From Amycolatopsis camponoti (GTDB lineage Bacteria > Actinomycetota > Actinomycetes > Mycobacteriales > Pseudonocardiaceae): a stretch of 64,000 nt of DNA. Positions 1 through 7,777 of the stretch are shown one piece after another. Positions within the stretch are counted from its first letter, which is position 1. Each line of letters begins with the position of its first letter. The notes under the pieces are model-generated. The model did not search any database. It saw only the letters and a list, made by a program, of their open reading frames with translations, and was not told where the DNA came from. The translations under genes and the position numbers were made by a program. Where the stretch lies: positions 632,501 through 696,500 of the forward strand of contig NZ_CABVGP010000002.1 of assembly GCF_902497555.1 (NCBI RefSeq), given 5' to 3'.

Positions 1-556
1 CCGGGCACTGGTGCCGCTCGGCGTGATCGCGTTCTGCGGGTTCGTCGCCGAAGGCGCGGTCAACAGCTGGAGCGCGGTGTACCTCGCGGACGTCACCGGC
101 GCGACGCCCGCGCTCGCGTCGCTGGGTTACTTCGCCTTCTCCGGGACGATGATCGCGGTCCGCCTGGTCGCCGACCGGGTGGTGGCGCGCGCCGGCGCGG
201 TGCGGTTCGTCCGCGTGGCGACCACGATCGCGGTGCTCGGCTTCGCCGTGGTCCTTTTCGCGCCGTGGCCGGTCGCGGTGGTGTCCGGCTTCGCGGTGGT
301 CGGCCTCGGCGTGGCCGGGATCGTGCCGATCGCGTGGAGCGTGGCGAGCCGCAAGCAGGCGGACGCGCCGGGGCGCGCGGTCGCCGCCGTCGCCGCGTGC
401 GGGTACCTGGGTTTCCTGGTGGAGCCGGTGCTGGTGGGGGCGCTGGCGACGCGGATCGGCCTGCACTGGGCGTTGTCGTCGGCGGTCGTGGTGACCTTCG
501 GGATCTTGTTCCTGGCGCCTTCGCTGCGGGTCCGCGAGCCGGCGCTCACGCGCTGA
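1..556 (+). CDS. MFS transporter, C-terminal part (5' end outside window)
   Basis: About 184 residues of a major facilitator superfamily permease; the reading frame is open from base 2, so the true start lies upstream. The visible part is almost entirely hydrophobic helices separated by short basic loops, with an Arg-rich cytoplasmic turn around MIAVRLVADRV that resembles the MFS loop between helices. A small-molecule exporter or importer of the inner membrane is likely; the substrate cannot be told. The stop overlaps by 11 bases the end of the convergent regulator gene. Confidence is high for the family and low for the substrate. Confidence 0.8.
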   Translation, partial: RALVPLGVIAFCGFVAEGAVNSWSAVYLADVTGATPALASLGYFAFSGTMIAVRLVADRVVARAGAVRFVRVATTIAVLGFAVVLFAPWPVAVVSGFAVVGLGVAGIVPIAWSVASRKQADAPGRAVAAVAACGYLGFLVEPVLVGALATRIGLHWALSSAVVVTFGILFLAPSLRVREPALTR

Positions 557-1340
557 GGAGCCGCTTCAGTCCTTCAGCGGACGGCGTGCCCGGCGCCGCC
601 GTGTAGACGAGGAGCCGGTGCTCGTGGCCGGGGACGGCGAGGATCTCGCAGTCGAGCTCCAGCGGGCCCGCGACCGGGTGGACGGTCCGCTTGGTCAGCG
701 TCCGCTGCACGACGACCTCCCGCTCCGCCCACAACCGGGCGAACTCGGGGCTGTCCCCGAGGAGGTCGTCGACGAGTGAACGAACGGCGTGATCCGCCGG
801 GTACCGCCCGCTCGCCCGCAGGTCCGCGACACACAGCCGGGCCAGGTCCAGGCGGTTGCCGGTGATCGTGTCGCCGGTGTCGAACAGCCGGCGCAGCCGG
901 TTTCGCCGCCGTGGTGACCACGCGGCCGGGTCGCCGATCAGCGCGACCAGCATCCGGTTCCAGGCCACCAGGTCGTAGCGCGCGTCGATCACCATCGCCG
1001 GCACGTCGCCGAGGCGGTCGAGCAGCCGCAGGACGTTCCCGGGTACCGGCCGTGGCGAGGGCACCGGAGCCGGACGCGTCAGCCGCCGCAGGTACGCCTG
1101 TTCGTCGCCGGTCAGGCGCAGCGCGCGGCCGAGCGCGGTGAGGACCTGGTCCGACGGCTGCGGTCCGCGGCCCTGTTCGAGCCGCAGGTAGTAGTCGACG
1201 GAGATCCCGGCCAGCAGCGCCACCTCCGCGCGCCGCAGCCCCGGCGTCTGCCGCCGTCCGCCGGGCACGAGGCCGACGTCGGCGGGCTGTAGCCGGGCTC
1301 GCCGGCTACGCAGGAACCCGCTCAGCTCCGCCCTGTCCAC
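546..1340 (-). CDS. XRE-type HTH regulator with MmyB-like ligand domain
   Basis: 264 residues from a GTG start. The N-terminus (about residues 1-85) is a helix-turn-helix of the type found with MmyB-like ligand-binding domains: RRAEVALLAGISVDYYLRLE with a downstream QVLTALGRALRL helix. The rest (about 100-260) is the MmyB/PAS-like ligand pocket with the typical VIDARYDLVAWN and TVHPVAGPLELDCE stretches. Members usually repress a neighbouring oxidoreductase gene; here an NmrA-like reductase is divergently oriented 78 bases away, so local control is likely. The frame is open far upstream, but homology to the family begins at DRAEL, which supports the GTG chosen. Confidence 0.85.
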   Translation of the reverse strand: MDRAELSGFLRSRRARLQPADVGLVPGGRRQTPGLRRAEVALLAGISVDYYLRLEQGRGPQPSDQVLTALGRALRLTGDEQAYLRRLTRPAPVPSPRPVPGNVLRLLDRLGDVPAMVIDARYDLVAWNRMLVALIGDPAAWSPRRRNRLRRLFDTGDTITGNRLDLARLCVADLRASGRYPADHAVRSLVDDLLGDSPEFARLWAEREVVVQRTLTKRTVHPVAGPLELDCEILAVPGHEHRLLVYTAAPGTPSAEGLKRLLSA

Positions 1341-1351
1341 GCCTCCATCAT

Positions 1352-1368
1352 CACCCCGCGCCGGGGTG
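1352..1368. promoter_or_regulatory. Short palindrome between divergent regulator and reductase
   Basis: Inverted repeat CACCCCG-CGC-CGGGGTG directly upstream of the XRE regulator start and 50 bases before the NmrA-like gene. The position suits an operator for the regulator, but GC-rich palindromes arise easily in such DNA, so this is only a candidate. Confidence 0.3.
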
Positions 1369-1418
1369 GTACCGCCAGTGCCTACCCCGTTCCGTCCACG
1401 CGGGACGAACCTTCGGAC

Positions 1419-2267
1419 ATGACGATTCTGGTGACCGGCGCCCGCGGGAACATCGCCCGCGCGCTGGTGGGACAACTGCTCGAAGACGGACACGAGGTGC
1501 GCGCGGCCGGTCGCGACCCGGGCAGGGCGCGGCTGCCCGGCGGGGTCGAGGTGGTCGCCGCCGACCTGGCCCGGCCCGAGAGCTGGGACGCGGCCCTGGA
1601 CGGCGTCACGAAGGCGTTCCTCTACGCGGGCACGGCCGGGCTCGCCGGGTTCCTCTCTCGGGCGGGCGGCCTGGCGCAGGTCGTGCTGCTGTCCGCCCTG
1701 GGCGCGGATCCCGCGTCGGAGGACGCCATCACCCGCGCCCACGGCGAAGCCGAGCAGGCCGTCCGGGATTCGGGGATCCCGTGGACGTTCCTGCGCCCTG
1801 GCGGTTTCGCGGCCAACCGGCTGATGTGGGCGGAGTCGGTCCGCGACGGCGTCGTGCGCGACCCGTTCCCCGACTCGCACGCGGCGTTGATCCACGAAGC
1901 CGACATCGCCGCCGTCGCCGCGTGCGCGTTGACGTCCTCCGGCCACCTCGGTGCGGCGTACGCCCTGACCGGGTCCGAATCGCTCACGGTGCGGGACCAG
2001 GTCTCGGTACTCGGCCGCGTGGCCGGACATCCGGTCCGGCTCGAGACCCAGGATCTCGGCGACTACCGCCGTGAGCTCGCGGCGGCGTTCGAGGCCCGCG
2101 GGCTCGGCCGCGTCGGTTCGGCGGAGGTGATCGAAGCCCGCATCCGGCGGCTGGCCGCCCTGGTGGACCGGCCGCAGGCGACGACGGAGACGGTCCTGGC
2201 GGTCACCGGCCGTCCGGCGCGAAGCTTCGCGGAGTGGGCCGGCGACCACGCCGGGGACTTCGCGTGA
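1419..2267 (+). CDS. NmrA-like NAD(P)-binding oxidoreductase
   Basis: 282 residues, atypical short-chain dehydrogenase of the NmrA/azoreductase-like group. The N-terminal Rossmann motif TGARGNIA (residues 6-13) and the RDPGRARL segment after beta-2 bind the dinucleotide. The classical YxxxK catalytic pair is absent, as usual in NmrA-like proteins, which may act as redox sensors or reduce quinone-like compounds. Divergent from the XRE regulator and probably its target. Two bases separate its stop from the end of the convergent HxlR gene. The substrate is unknown. Confidence 0.85.
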   Translation: MTILVTGARGNIARALVGQLLEDGHEVRAAGRDPGRARLPGGVEVVAADLARPESWDAALDGVTKAFLYAGTAGLAGFLSRAGGLAQVVLLSALGADPASEDAITRAHGEAEQAVRDSGIPWTFLRPGGFAANRLMWAESVRDGVVRDPFPDSHAALIHEADIAAVAACALTSSGHLGAAYALTGSESLTVRDQVSVLGRVAGHPVRLETQDLGDYRRELAAAFEARGLGRVGSAEVIEARIRRLAALVDRPQATTETVLAVTGRPARSFAEWAGDHAGDFA

Positions 2268-2268
2268 G

Positions 2269-2898
2269 TCAACCTTCGTGTTCCCTCAGCAGCCGGCGGA
2301 CGGCCTTCCGGTCGCCATCGACCGTCATCCGACCATCGGCGATCGCCGCGTCGAGGTCCTGGGGCCGTTCGAGGAGTGCGTTCAGCGTCGGCGGGTCGGT
2401 CCGGATCGTCGCGTCGGGTGCGGCGGGTTCGCCCGGCTCGACCGTCAGCCGGCCCGGTTCGGTGCGGACCGTCCACACGCGAGCGTCCAGTTCGACGCGG
2501 TAGCGGGCCGTCGCGCTGGGGCGCGCGGAGCCGCGGAGGAAGAGCAGCATCGACGTCGCGCCGAGCGTCGCCGGCCGTGGGAGGGGGACGCGGGCGGCCC
2601 ACGCCCCCAGCGCCAGCACGATCGGCTCCAGCTCACGACCCCACTCGGTCAGTTCGTAGACCGTCGACGCCGCCGGGGGCGGCAGCTTCCGGCGGGTGAC
2701 GACGCCGTGGCCTTCGAGCTCGCGGAGCCGGTCGGTGACCAGGTTGGAGCTGGCGCCGGGCAGCGCGCGGCGGACGTCGGAGAAGCGCTGGGGCCCGAGC
2801 AGCAGCTCGCGCACGACGAGCAGCGCCCAGCGTTCCCCGACGACGTCCAGCGCGCGGGCGGTGGCGCACGCGTCCCCGTAGCTCCGGCTCGTCGGCAT
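2269..2898 (-). CDS. HxlR-family regulator with C-terminal SCP2-like domain
   Basis: 209 residues. Residues about 8-100 form the winged HTH of the HxlR family: CATARALDVVGERWALLVVR, then RFSDVRRALPGASSNLVTDRL. Residues about 110-209 resemble the sterol-carrier/SCP2-like tail seen in longer actinobacterial HxlR proteins (ending PPTLNALLERPQDLDAAIADG), which may bind a hydrophobic ligand. The start is supported by a -10 hexamer TAGATT six bases before the ATG, which would give a leaderless mRNA. It faces a divergent VOC gene across a 58-base spacer with repeated ACAAC/GTTGT half-sites. Confidence 0.88.
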   Translation of the reverse strand: MPTSRSYGDACATARALDVVGERWALLVVRELLLGPQRFSDVRRALPGASSNLVTDRLRELEGHGVVTRRKLPPPAASTVYELTEWGRELEPIVLALGAWAARVPLPRPATLGATSMLLFLRGSARPSATARYRVELDARVWTVRTEPGRLTVEPGEPAAPDATIRTDPPTLNALLERPQDLDAAIADGRMTVDGDRKAVRRLLREHEG

Positions 2899-2909
2899 GG
2901 TGCCAATCT

Positions 2910-2949
2910 ACAACTTGGAGGTTGTTTTTAACAACTAGCGGCGTACGGT
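2910..2949. promoter_or_regulatory. Divergent HxlR/VOC promoters with ACAAC/GTTGT half-sites
   Basis: The AT-rich spacer carries ACAAC (2910-2914), GTTGT (2921-2925) and ACAAC (2931-2935), giving two overlapping inverted repeats. Minus-strand promoter: TTGTTA-N18-TAGATT, with the -10 six bases before the hxlR-type ATG. Plus-strand promoter: TTGTTT-N16-TACGGT (-10 at 2944-2949), seven bases before the VOC ATG. Both transcripts would be leaderless, and the half-sites overlap both promoters. HxlR binding is inferred. Confidence 0.6.
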
Positions 2950-2956
2950 GGCAGCC

Positions 2957-3325
2957 ATGGCCAATCCGGTAGTGCACTTCGAGATCATCGGCACCGACCC
3001 GGCGCGCTTGCGCGGGTACTACGGCGAGCTGTTCGGCTGGGACTACGACACATCCGGGCCGGTGTCGGACCAGGTGTCGGAAGCGGGCAACTACGGCTTC
3101 GTCGAAACGGAGACCATCCCGGGCGGCGTCGGCGGCGGCGCGGGACACGAGAGTCACGTGGTGTTCTACGTGGGCGTCCCGGACGTCGCGGCGGCGCTGG
3201 CCGAGGCCGAACGCCTCGGCGGAACGCGTCGGATGGGCCCGGACCGCGCGCCGGGACGGGACCTGGTGGTCGCCCACTTCTCCGACCCCGAAGGCAACCT
3301 GATCGGGCTCGCCGGCCCGGCTTAG
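2957..3325 (+). CDS. VOC-family (glyoxalase/bleomycin-resistance fold) protein
   Basis: 122 residues with two beta-alpha-beta-beta-beta modules: NPVVHFEIIGTDPARLRGYY opens the first and ESHVVFYVGVPDVAAALAEA the second, ending with the FSDPEGNLIGL motif. Putative metal ligands are His6 near the N-terminus and the Glu of PEGN. Chosen start: ATG seven bases after a TACGGT hexamer; an in-frame GTG lies three codons upstream. Likely regulated by the divergent HxlR protein. VOC members include lyases, dioxygenases and drug-binding proteins; the activity cannot be assigned. Confidence 0.85.
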   Translation: MANPVVHFEIIGTDPARLRGYYGELFGWDYDTSGPVSDQVSEAGNYGFVETETIPGGVGGGAGHESHVVFYVGVPDVAAALAEAERLGGTRRMGPDRAPGRDLVVAHFSDPEGNLIGLAGPA

Positions 3326-3861
3326 AGGTCTGGCGCCGTGCCTTGGACGTCGGCGCGGCAGGCTTCGAGGAACCGGTCGCCGGACTCGCTGATCCCCGTC
3401 AGCACGTGGTCGAGGCTGGCGCGCCGCACCGCCGTCTCCCCGGAGTCCAGTTCGGCGAGGATGGCGTTCACCCCGTTGCGGGCGACTTTCCACAGGTCCT
3501 TGCCGCGGCGGCGGGGTTCGTCGGTGCCGAACAGGGCGACCTGGTTGTGCGCTTTGCGCAGCTCGTTGCGCCGCTCGCGCCACCGGGCCTCGACCTCGTC
3601 GCGATTCTCCGGTCGCAGTGTGGCGAACTCCGACCGGATCAGCTGGAACGCCTCTTCGCCCGCGTTCGACATGCCCGCGTAGGCCTTGACCCGTTCGTCA
3701 CGCAGCCAGTTGGCGTGGTCGGCCGCGCGCTTCTGTGCCTCGGCGTGCCGAGTCGCCTTGAGCTTGCGGCCCTCCACGAGCGTCGTGGTCAGCAGCGTGA
3801 GCACGACGCCGCCGAGCGTCGCTCCCACGGTGATCAGCTGCGTGGTCGTCCCCGAGTCCAT
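3322..3861 (-). CDS. Single-pass membrane protein of unknown function
   Basis: 179 residues from the ATG at 3861 (an upstream in-frame ATG would add six). One hydrophobic segment at about residues 8-28 (ITVGATLGGVVLTLLTTTLV) is followed by a long charged, helical cytoplasmic region rich in Arg, Glu and Ala with likely coiled-coil character. This resembles a common actinobacterial arrangement, an N-terminal anchor plus a helical domain, whose function is not known. Its end overlaps the VOC gene stop by four bases. Confidence 0.7.
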   Translation of the reverse strand: MDSGTTTQLITVGATLGGVVLTLLTTTLVEGRKLKATRHAEAQKRAADHANWLRDERVKAYAGMSNAGEEAFQLIRSEFATLRPENRDEVEARWRERRNELRKAHNQVALFGTDEPRRRGKDLWKVARNGVNAILAELDSGETAVRRASLDHVLTGISESGDRFLEACRADVQGTAPDL

Positions 3862-3929
3862 GGCGGAATTGTCCAGCACTCGCGCGCGGAGGTTGACCTC
3901 GACCTTGCTGGAGCTTCAAGACTGGTGTC

Positions 3930-4751
3930 ATGACGATCTGGATCTGCGGAACCTGCGGGGTCGAACACCCCGACACCGACCAGCCCCCGGCGGGTACCTG
4001 CGCCATCTGCGCCGACGACCGCCAGTGGGTGCCCGCCTCCGGGCAAGTGTGGACGACCCTCGACAAGCTGTCGGCCGGCGGCCACGACGTGGTGCACGAG
4101 GAGCCGGAACCGGGACTGCACCGGTTCAACCGCGAGCCGCCGTTCGGCATCGGCCAGTGGACGCACCTGGTCCGGACAGCGGAGGGCAACCTGCTGTGGG
4201 ACCCGCCGAACCACCTCGACGCGGCGCTCGCCACCCGCGTCGAGGAACTCGGCGGCGCCGCGGTGATCGTGGCGAGCCACCCGCACATGTACGGCTCCCA
4301 GGTCAGCTGGAGCCACCGGCTCGGCCGAGTCCCGGTGCTGGTGCACGCCGCCGACCGGCAGTGGGTGCGGCGCGAGGACCCGGTGATCCGGGAGTGGTCC
4401 GGCACCGAACGGGTCCTGCCCGGCGTGACGCTGGTCGAGGCCGGCGGCCACTTCCCGGGCGCGGCGGTGGCCCACGTCGAGAACGAGACGGGCGGAACCC
4501 TGCTGGTCGGCGACACGATGCTGCCGGTGGCGGCGGCGGGGTGGGTGACGTTCATGCGGAGCTACCCCAACCGGATCCCGCTGTCGGCCGGACTGGTGCG
4601 GCGGATCGTGGACCGGCTGGAGCCGTACGAGTTCGACCGCCTCTACGGCCTCCTGGGCGGCAAGATCCTGGGAGATGCGAAGGGGGCGGTCCGCCGGTCG
4701 GCCGAGCGCTACATCGAGTGGGTCAGCGGGGCCAACGACCACCTCGGCTGA
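3930..4751 (+). CDS. Metallo-beta-lactamase-like protein with N-terminal zinc ribbon
   Basis: 273 residues. The N-terminus carries two Cys pairs, CGTC and CAIC, about 20 residues apart, resembling a rubredoxin/zinc-ribbon knuckle. The rest looks like a reduced MBL fold: VIVASHPHMYG in place of the usual HxHxDH metal motif, a third His in EAGGHFPG, and the Asp of LLVGDTML. The Asp-His half of the first motif is replaced by Tyr-Gly, so metal binding or hydrolase activity may be altered. It stands alone between a convergent gene and a 370-base gap. Function unknown. Confidence 0.75.
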   Translation: MTIWICGTCGVEHPDTDQPPAGTCAICADDRQWVPASGQVWTTLDKLSAGGHDVVHEEPEPGLHRFNREPPFGIGQWTHLVRTAEGNLLWDPPNHLDAALATRVEELGGAAVIVASHPHMYGSQVSWSHRLGRVPVLVHAADRQWVRREDPVIREWSGTERVLPGVTLVEAGGHFPGAAVAHVENETGGTLLVGDTMLPVAAAGWVTFMRSYPNRIPLSAGLVRRIVDRLEPYEFDRLYGLLGGKILGDAKGAVRRSAERYIEWVSGANDHLG

Positions 4752-5121
4752 GGGGGCGGTCGGCGGCCGACTCGGGGAGGCGAGTCCGAGCAGGCCGACT
4801 CGGTTCCAGGTGCGCTGGCCAGGCGGCGCCGACGCCAGCCGCCCGGCCACGGTTTCCGGGCGGCCGTCGGGTCGCCCCGATGGCGTCCGACTCGGCTCCG
4901 GCGGCGCCCGCTCTGCGATGCCGATCGTGGCTGACGTTGGTTTCGGGTGGCCGCCGGGGCCGGATGGCGGCGGACTCGGTTTCAAGTGCGTCGGCCAACC
5001 GCCGCCAACGTCGGCCGGTCGACCGCCCACCTTGACTCCGGGCGGCCGCCTTGGTTCCGAGGCGGCCGCCACCGAACAATGTCGCGTGATCGACCACCAC
5101 TCCCACCAGGCATCGAGCCGA
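4752..5121. repeat. Non-coding gap with degenerate CCGACTCGG repeats
   Basis: No credible gene in 370 bases. CCGACTCGG occurs exactly at 4767-4775, 4795-4803 and 4887-4895, and as CGGACTCGG at 4971-4979. Copies two and four continue into similar tails, with TTCCAGGTGCG at 4804-4814 and TTCAAGTGCG at 4981-4990, each followed by GGCCA within a few bases. Spacing is irregular (28, 92 and 84 bases), so this is a dispersed degenerate repeat rather than a tandem array. It could be a decayed duplication or transcript-end structure. Confidence 0.45.
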
Positions 5122-6267
5122 TCAGCCGCGCAAGCGCGTGTTGAGCCGCGCGGCCTGCCGGGTCAAGTGGTCGCGTTCCGCGAGGTTCGGTGCCTTCTGC
5201 GCCGCTTCCGCGTACAGCCGCGCGGCCGTCGCCAGGTCGCCGTCGCGTTCGTGGAGGTACGCCGCCACCGCCGCGTGGCGGGGCAGCGCCTCGTCCAGTT
5301 CGGCCAGCGCCGCCAGGCCGGCGCGCGGTCCGTCGGCCTCGCCCACCGCCACCGCGCGGTTGAGCCGGACGACCGGGCTGCCGGTCAGGCTCGCGAGCTC
5401 GTCGTACCACTCGACGATTTGCACCCAGTCCGTCTCCTCGGCGGTCGGCGCGTCGGCGTGCAGAGCCGCGATCGCCGCCTGGGCCTGGAACTCGCCCAGC
5501 CGGTCGCGGGCGAGCGCCGTCTGCAGGATCGCGACGCCCTCGGCGATCGCGGAGGTGTCCCACCGGCCGCGGTCCTGCTCGGCGAGGGGCACCAGGCTGC
5601 CGTCGGCCGCGGTCCGCCCGGCGCGTCGCGCGTGGTGCAGCAGCATGAGCGCCAGCAGCCCCGCGACCTCGGGGTGGTCGATCGCGGCCGCGAGCTGCCG
5701 GGTCAGCCGGATGGCCTCGGCGGACAGGTCGACGTCGCCGGAGTAGCCCTCGTTGAAGACCAAGTAGAGGACGCGCAGCACGGTCGCGACGTCACCGGGC
5801 TGGTCGAACCGCACCTGCCCGACCGTGCGCTTGGCCCGGCTGATGCGCTGCGCCATGGTCGCTTCGGGGACCAAGTAGGCCTGCGCGATCTGGCGGGTGG
5901 TCAGCCCGCCGACCGCGCGAAGCGTGAGCGCGACCGCCGAAGACGGCGTCAACGACGGATGCGCGCACAAGAAGTACAGCTGCAGCGTGTCGTCCGCGGC
6001 GGCCGCCGGCCCGGGCGCCGGCTCGACGTCGACGAGGTCCTCACGCCGCCGGCGGGCGGTGTCCGACCTGGTCGCGTCGAGGAACTTGCGCCAGGCGACC
6101 GTCACCAGCCAGCCCTTCGGATCGCCCGGCGGTTCGGCCGGCCAGACGCGGAACGCCTCGACCAGCGCGTCCTGCACGGCGTCCTCCGCCGACGCGAAGT
6201 CGGCGCCCCGCCGCACGACGATGCCGAGCACGTGCGGCGTCAGGCTCCGGAGCAGGACCTCGTCCAC
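5122..6267 (-). CDS. ECF sigma factor of the ECF42 type with C-terminal extension
   Basis: 381 residues from GTG. Residues 1-85 hold sigma region 2 (DFASAEDAVQDALVEAFRVW, then PKGWLVTVAWRKFLDATR). Region 4 follows at about 110-165 (LTLRAVGGLTTRQIAQAYLV). Residues about 170-381 are the long helical TPR-like extension with FNEGYS and RDRGRWD that marks the ECF42 group. ECF42 factors lack a classical anti-sigma factor and sit with DGPF/YCII proteins, exactly as here. It is the last gene of a four-gene operon, starting three bases after the VOC stop. Two candidate promoters of its own type lie upstream in the operon. Confidence 0.92.
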   Translation of the reverse strand: MDEVLLRSLTPHVLGIVVRRGADFASAEDAVQDALVEAFRVWPAEPPGDPKGWLVTVAWRKFLDATRSDTARRRREDLVDVEPAPGPAAAADDTLQLYFLCAHPSLTPSSAVALTLRAVGGLTTRQIAQAYLVPEATMAQRISRAKRTVGQVRFDQPGDVATVLRVLYLVFNEGYSGDVDLSAEAIRLTRQLAAAIDHPEVAGLLALMLLHHARRAGRTAADGSLVPLAEQDRGRWDTSAIAEGVAILQTALARDRLGEFQAQAAIAALHADAPTAEETDWVQIVEWYDELASLTGSPVVRLNRAVAVGEADGPRAGLAALAELDEALPRHAAVAAYLHERDGDLATAARLYAEAAQKAPNLAERDHLTRQAARLNTRLRG

Positions 6268-6270
6268 CGT

Positions 6271-6720
6271 TCACCCGACCTTTTCGGCCAGCTCGACGAT
6301 GATCCCCGCGGGGCCACGCAGGTAGCAGAGCCGATAGTTGTCCTCGTACTGCGCGACCTCGCCGACGAGCTCGGCGCCGTGCTTCCGCAGCCGCTCGACG
6401 ACGTCGTCGAGGTCCGCGACCTCGAACAGGATGTGCCGGAGGCCGGGCGTGTTCGCCGGCGCGGCCGAGTCACCGGCCGGACCCACGGGCGTCTGGTACC
6501 TGATCAGTTCGAGGCATCCGTGACCGTCCGGGGTCCGCATCATCGCGACGTCCGAGCGGACCCCGGCGAGCCCGGTGATGAGGTCGACCACGCGGCCTTC
6601 GACCGTCATCTCGCCCTGAAGCTCCAGCCCGAGCTCGGTGAAGAAGGCTTTGGCGACGCCGAGGTCCTCGACGACGATGCCGACGTGTTCGAGGCGAGCC
6701 GGCACACGGTTGGCACTCAT
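6271..6720 (-). CDS. VOC-family protein in the ECF42 operon
   Basis: 149 residues. LEHVGIVVEDLGVAKAFFTELG (split by the metal His of EHVGI) opens the first half, and LRHILFEVADLDDVVERL the second; the protein ends RGPAGIIVELAEKVG, with the Glu as a likely metal ligand. The arrangement is that of a lactoylglutathione-lyase-like/epimerase-type VOC protein. A GGAG-containing ribosome site lies just upstream. It sits between a PPOX-fold gene and the ECF42 sigma gene with gaps of 13 and 3 bases, so it is co-transcribed. The substrate is unknown. Confidence 0.85.
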   Translation of the reverse strand: MSANRVPARLEHVGIVVEDLGVAKAFFTELGLELQGEMTVEGRVVDLITGLAGVRSDVAMMRTPDGHGCLELIRYQTPVGPAGDSAAPANTPGLRHILFEVADLDDVVERLRKHGAELVGEVAQYEDNYRLCYLRGPAGIIVELAEKVG

Positions 6721-6733
6721 GTCGATCTCCTTC

Positions 6734-7231
6734 TCAAGCCTGCTGGCGTTCCTTCTGCCGCTGCATCAGCTCTTCGACGGCGCTGGGCAGCGTCGTCTCG
6801 AAGTCGATCAGCTTGGCCCACGTCGGCGTGACCACGATCCGGACCATGCCGTCGTAGAGCGACCGCACGCCCGCCTCCCACTCCACCCGCTGCTCGGGCG
6901 TCATCTGGTAAGTGCCGTTGAACTGCAGGTACTCGTCCGGGATGCCGTCGACCACGTCCAGCTCGACCGTGCCGCGGATCAGCAGGATCTTCGGCGGGTG
7001 CACCTCGGTGTCGATGGTCAGGGCGACCGCCGGGTGCCGACGCAGCGCCGGCAGCTTCGGCGCGTTCGTCGACGTGCAGAGGACGATCTCCGAGCCGTTC
7101 CAGGTGAAGCCGATCGGGATCGAGCGGGGCGTGCCGTCGAGGGCGGTGTAGGCCAGCCTCGTCAGATCCCGGCCCAGCAGCTCCCGGCTGAGCGGGCGGT
7201 TCAGGACTTCGTCGATGGCGCTCTGGTCCAT
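6734..7231 (-). CDS. Pyridoxamine 5'-phosphate oxidase-fold (PPOX) protein
   Basis: 165 residues. The split-barrel flavin-binding fold is seen in LARLAYTALDGTPRSIPIGF-like strands (here LTRLAYTALDG, then SIPIGFTWNGSEIVLCTS), followed by HPAVALTIDTE and a C-terminal helix rich in Gln and Arg. Such proteins use FMN or F420 as an oxidoreductase or act as general-stress proteins. The ATG follows a GAGGAG ribosome site. A promoter-like TGTCGA-N17-CGTC element lies 40 bases upstream, so this gene may also head its own transcript within the operon. Confidence 0.85.
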   Translation of the reverse strand: MDQSAIDEVLNRPLSRELLGRDLTRLAYTALDGTPRSIPIGFTWNGSEIVLCTSTNAPKLPALRRHPAVALTIDTEVHPPKILLIRGTVELDVVDGIPDEYLQFNGTYQMTPEQRVEWEAGVRSLYDGMVRIVVTPTWAKLIDFETTLPSAVEELMQRQKERQQA

Positions 7232-7270
7232 GGCGGTCTCCTCGTCGATCGGCGGTGCGTTCGAGCCGGG

Positions 7271-7297
7271 GACGGAGCTGTGGGCGGTTTCTCGACA
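7271..7297 (-). promoter_or_regulatory. Candidate ECF42 promoter upstream of the PPOX gene
   Basis: On the minus strand TGTCGA (7292-7297) is followed after exactly 17 bases by CGTC (7271-7274). This matches the ECF42 target motif as I know it (TGTCGA at -35, CGWC at -10). It is nearly the same sequence and spacing as the second element at 7778-7804, and the similarity continues into the leader (CCCCG, then CGAACGC). Confidence 0.75.
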
Positions 7298-7317
7298 ACA
7301 CTTGATTGTGACGCAGG

Positions 7318-7725
7318 TCACTCGGTGATGGTCTGCATCGGGCCCCAGAACGGACGCACCTCGAGCCACTCGCACACCGGCTCGCCGCCCGCACCCGGGG
7401 CGGCCGACAGCTCCGCGGCCAGCTCGAGGGCGCGCTCGTAGCTGTCGACGTCGATGACGGTCCAGCCGGCGATGAGGTCCTTCGTCTCGGCGAACGGGCC
7501 GTCGGTGACCGGCGGGCGCCCCTCGCCGTCGAACCGGACGAACGTTCCCTCGGGGGTGAGCGCCTGGTGCTCGACGAACTCGCCGGTCTCCTCGAGCCGG
7601 GTCCCGAAGTCCTGCATGTACTTCACGTGGGCCGTGATCTCCTCCGGCGTCCACTGGTCCATGGGCACGTCGTTGCCCGAAGCCGGGGCGCCGCGGTAGT
7701 GCTTGAGCAGCAGGTACTTGGCCAT
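7318..7725 (-). CDS. YCII-related DGPF-domain protein, first gene of ECF42 operon
   Basis: 135 residues. The signature TDGPFAETKD (about residues 73-82) defines the DGPF/YCII family, a ferredoxin-like fold. The N-terminal MAKYLLLKHYRG strand and the ETGEFVEHQAL region fit. DGPF proteins are the standard genetic partners and targets of ECF42 sigma factors; their biochemical role is unsettled. The ATG follows a GAGGAG ribosome site. A candidate ECF42 promoter sits 53 bases upstream, and 86 bases with a second such promoter separate it from the PPOX gene. Confidence 0.92.
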   Translation of the reverse strand: MAKYLLLKHYRGAPASGNDVPMDQWTPEEITAHVKYMQDFGTRLEETGEFVEHQALTPEGTFVRFDGEGRPPVTDGPFAETKDLIAGWTVIDVDSYERALELAAELSAAPGAGGEPVCEWLEVRPFWGPMQTITE

Positions 7726-7777
7726 GGTGGTTCTCCTCGGTGCGGGTGCGGCCCATCTTGGCCGCGTTCGGCACGGG

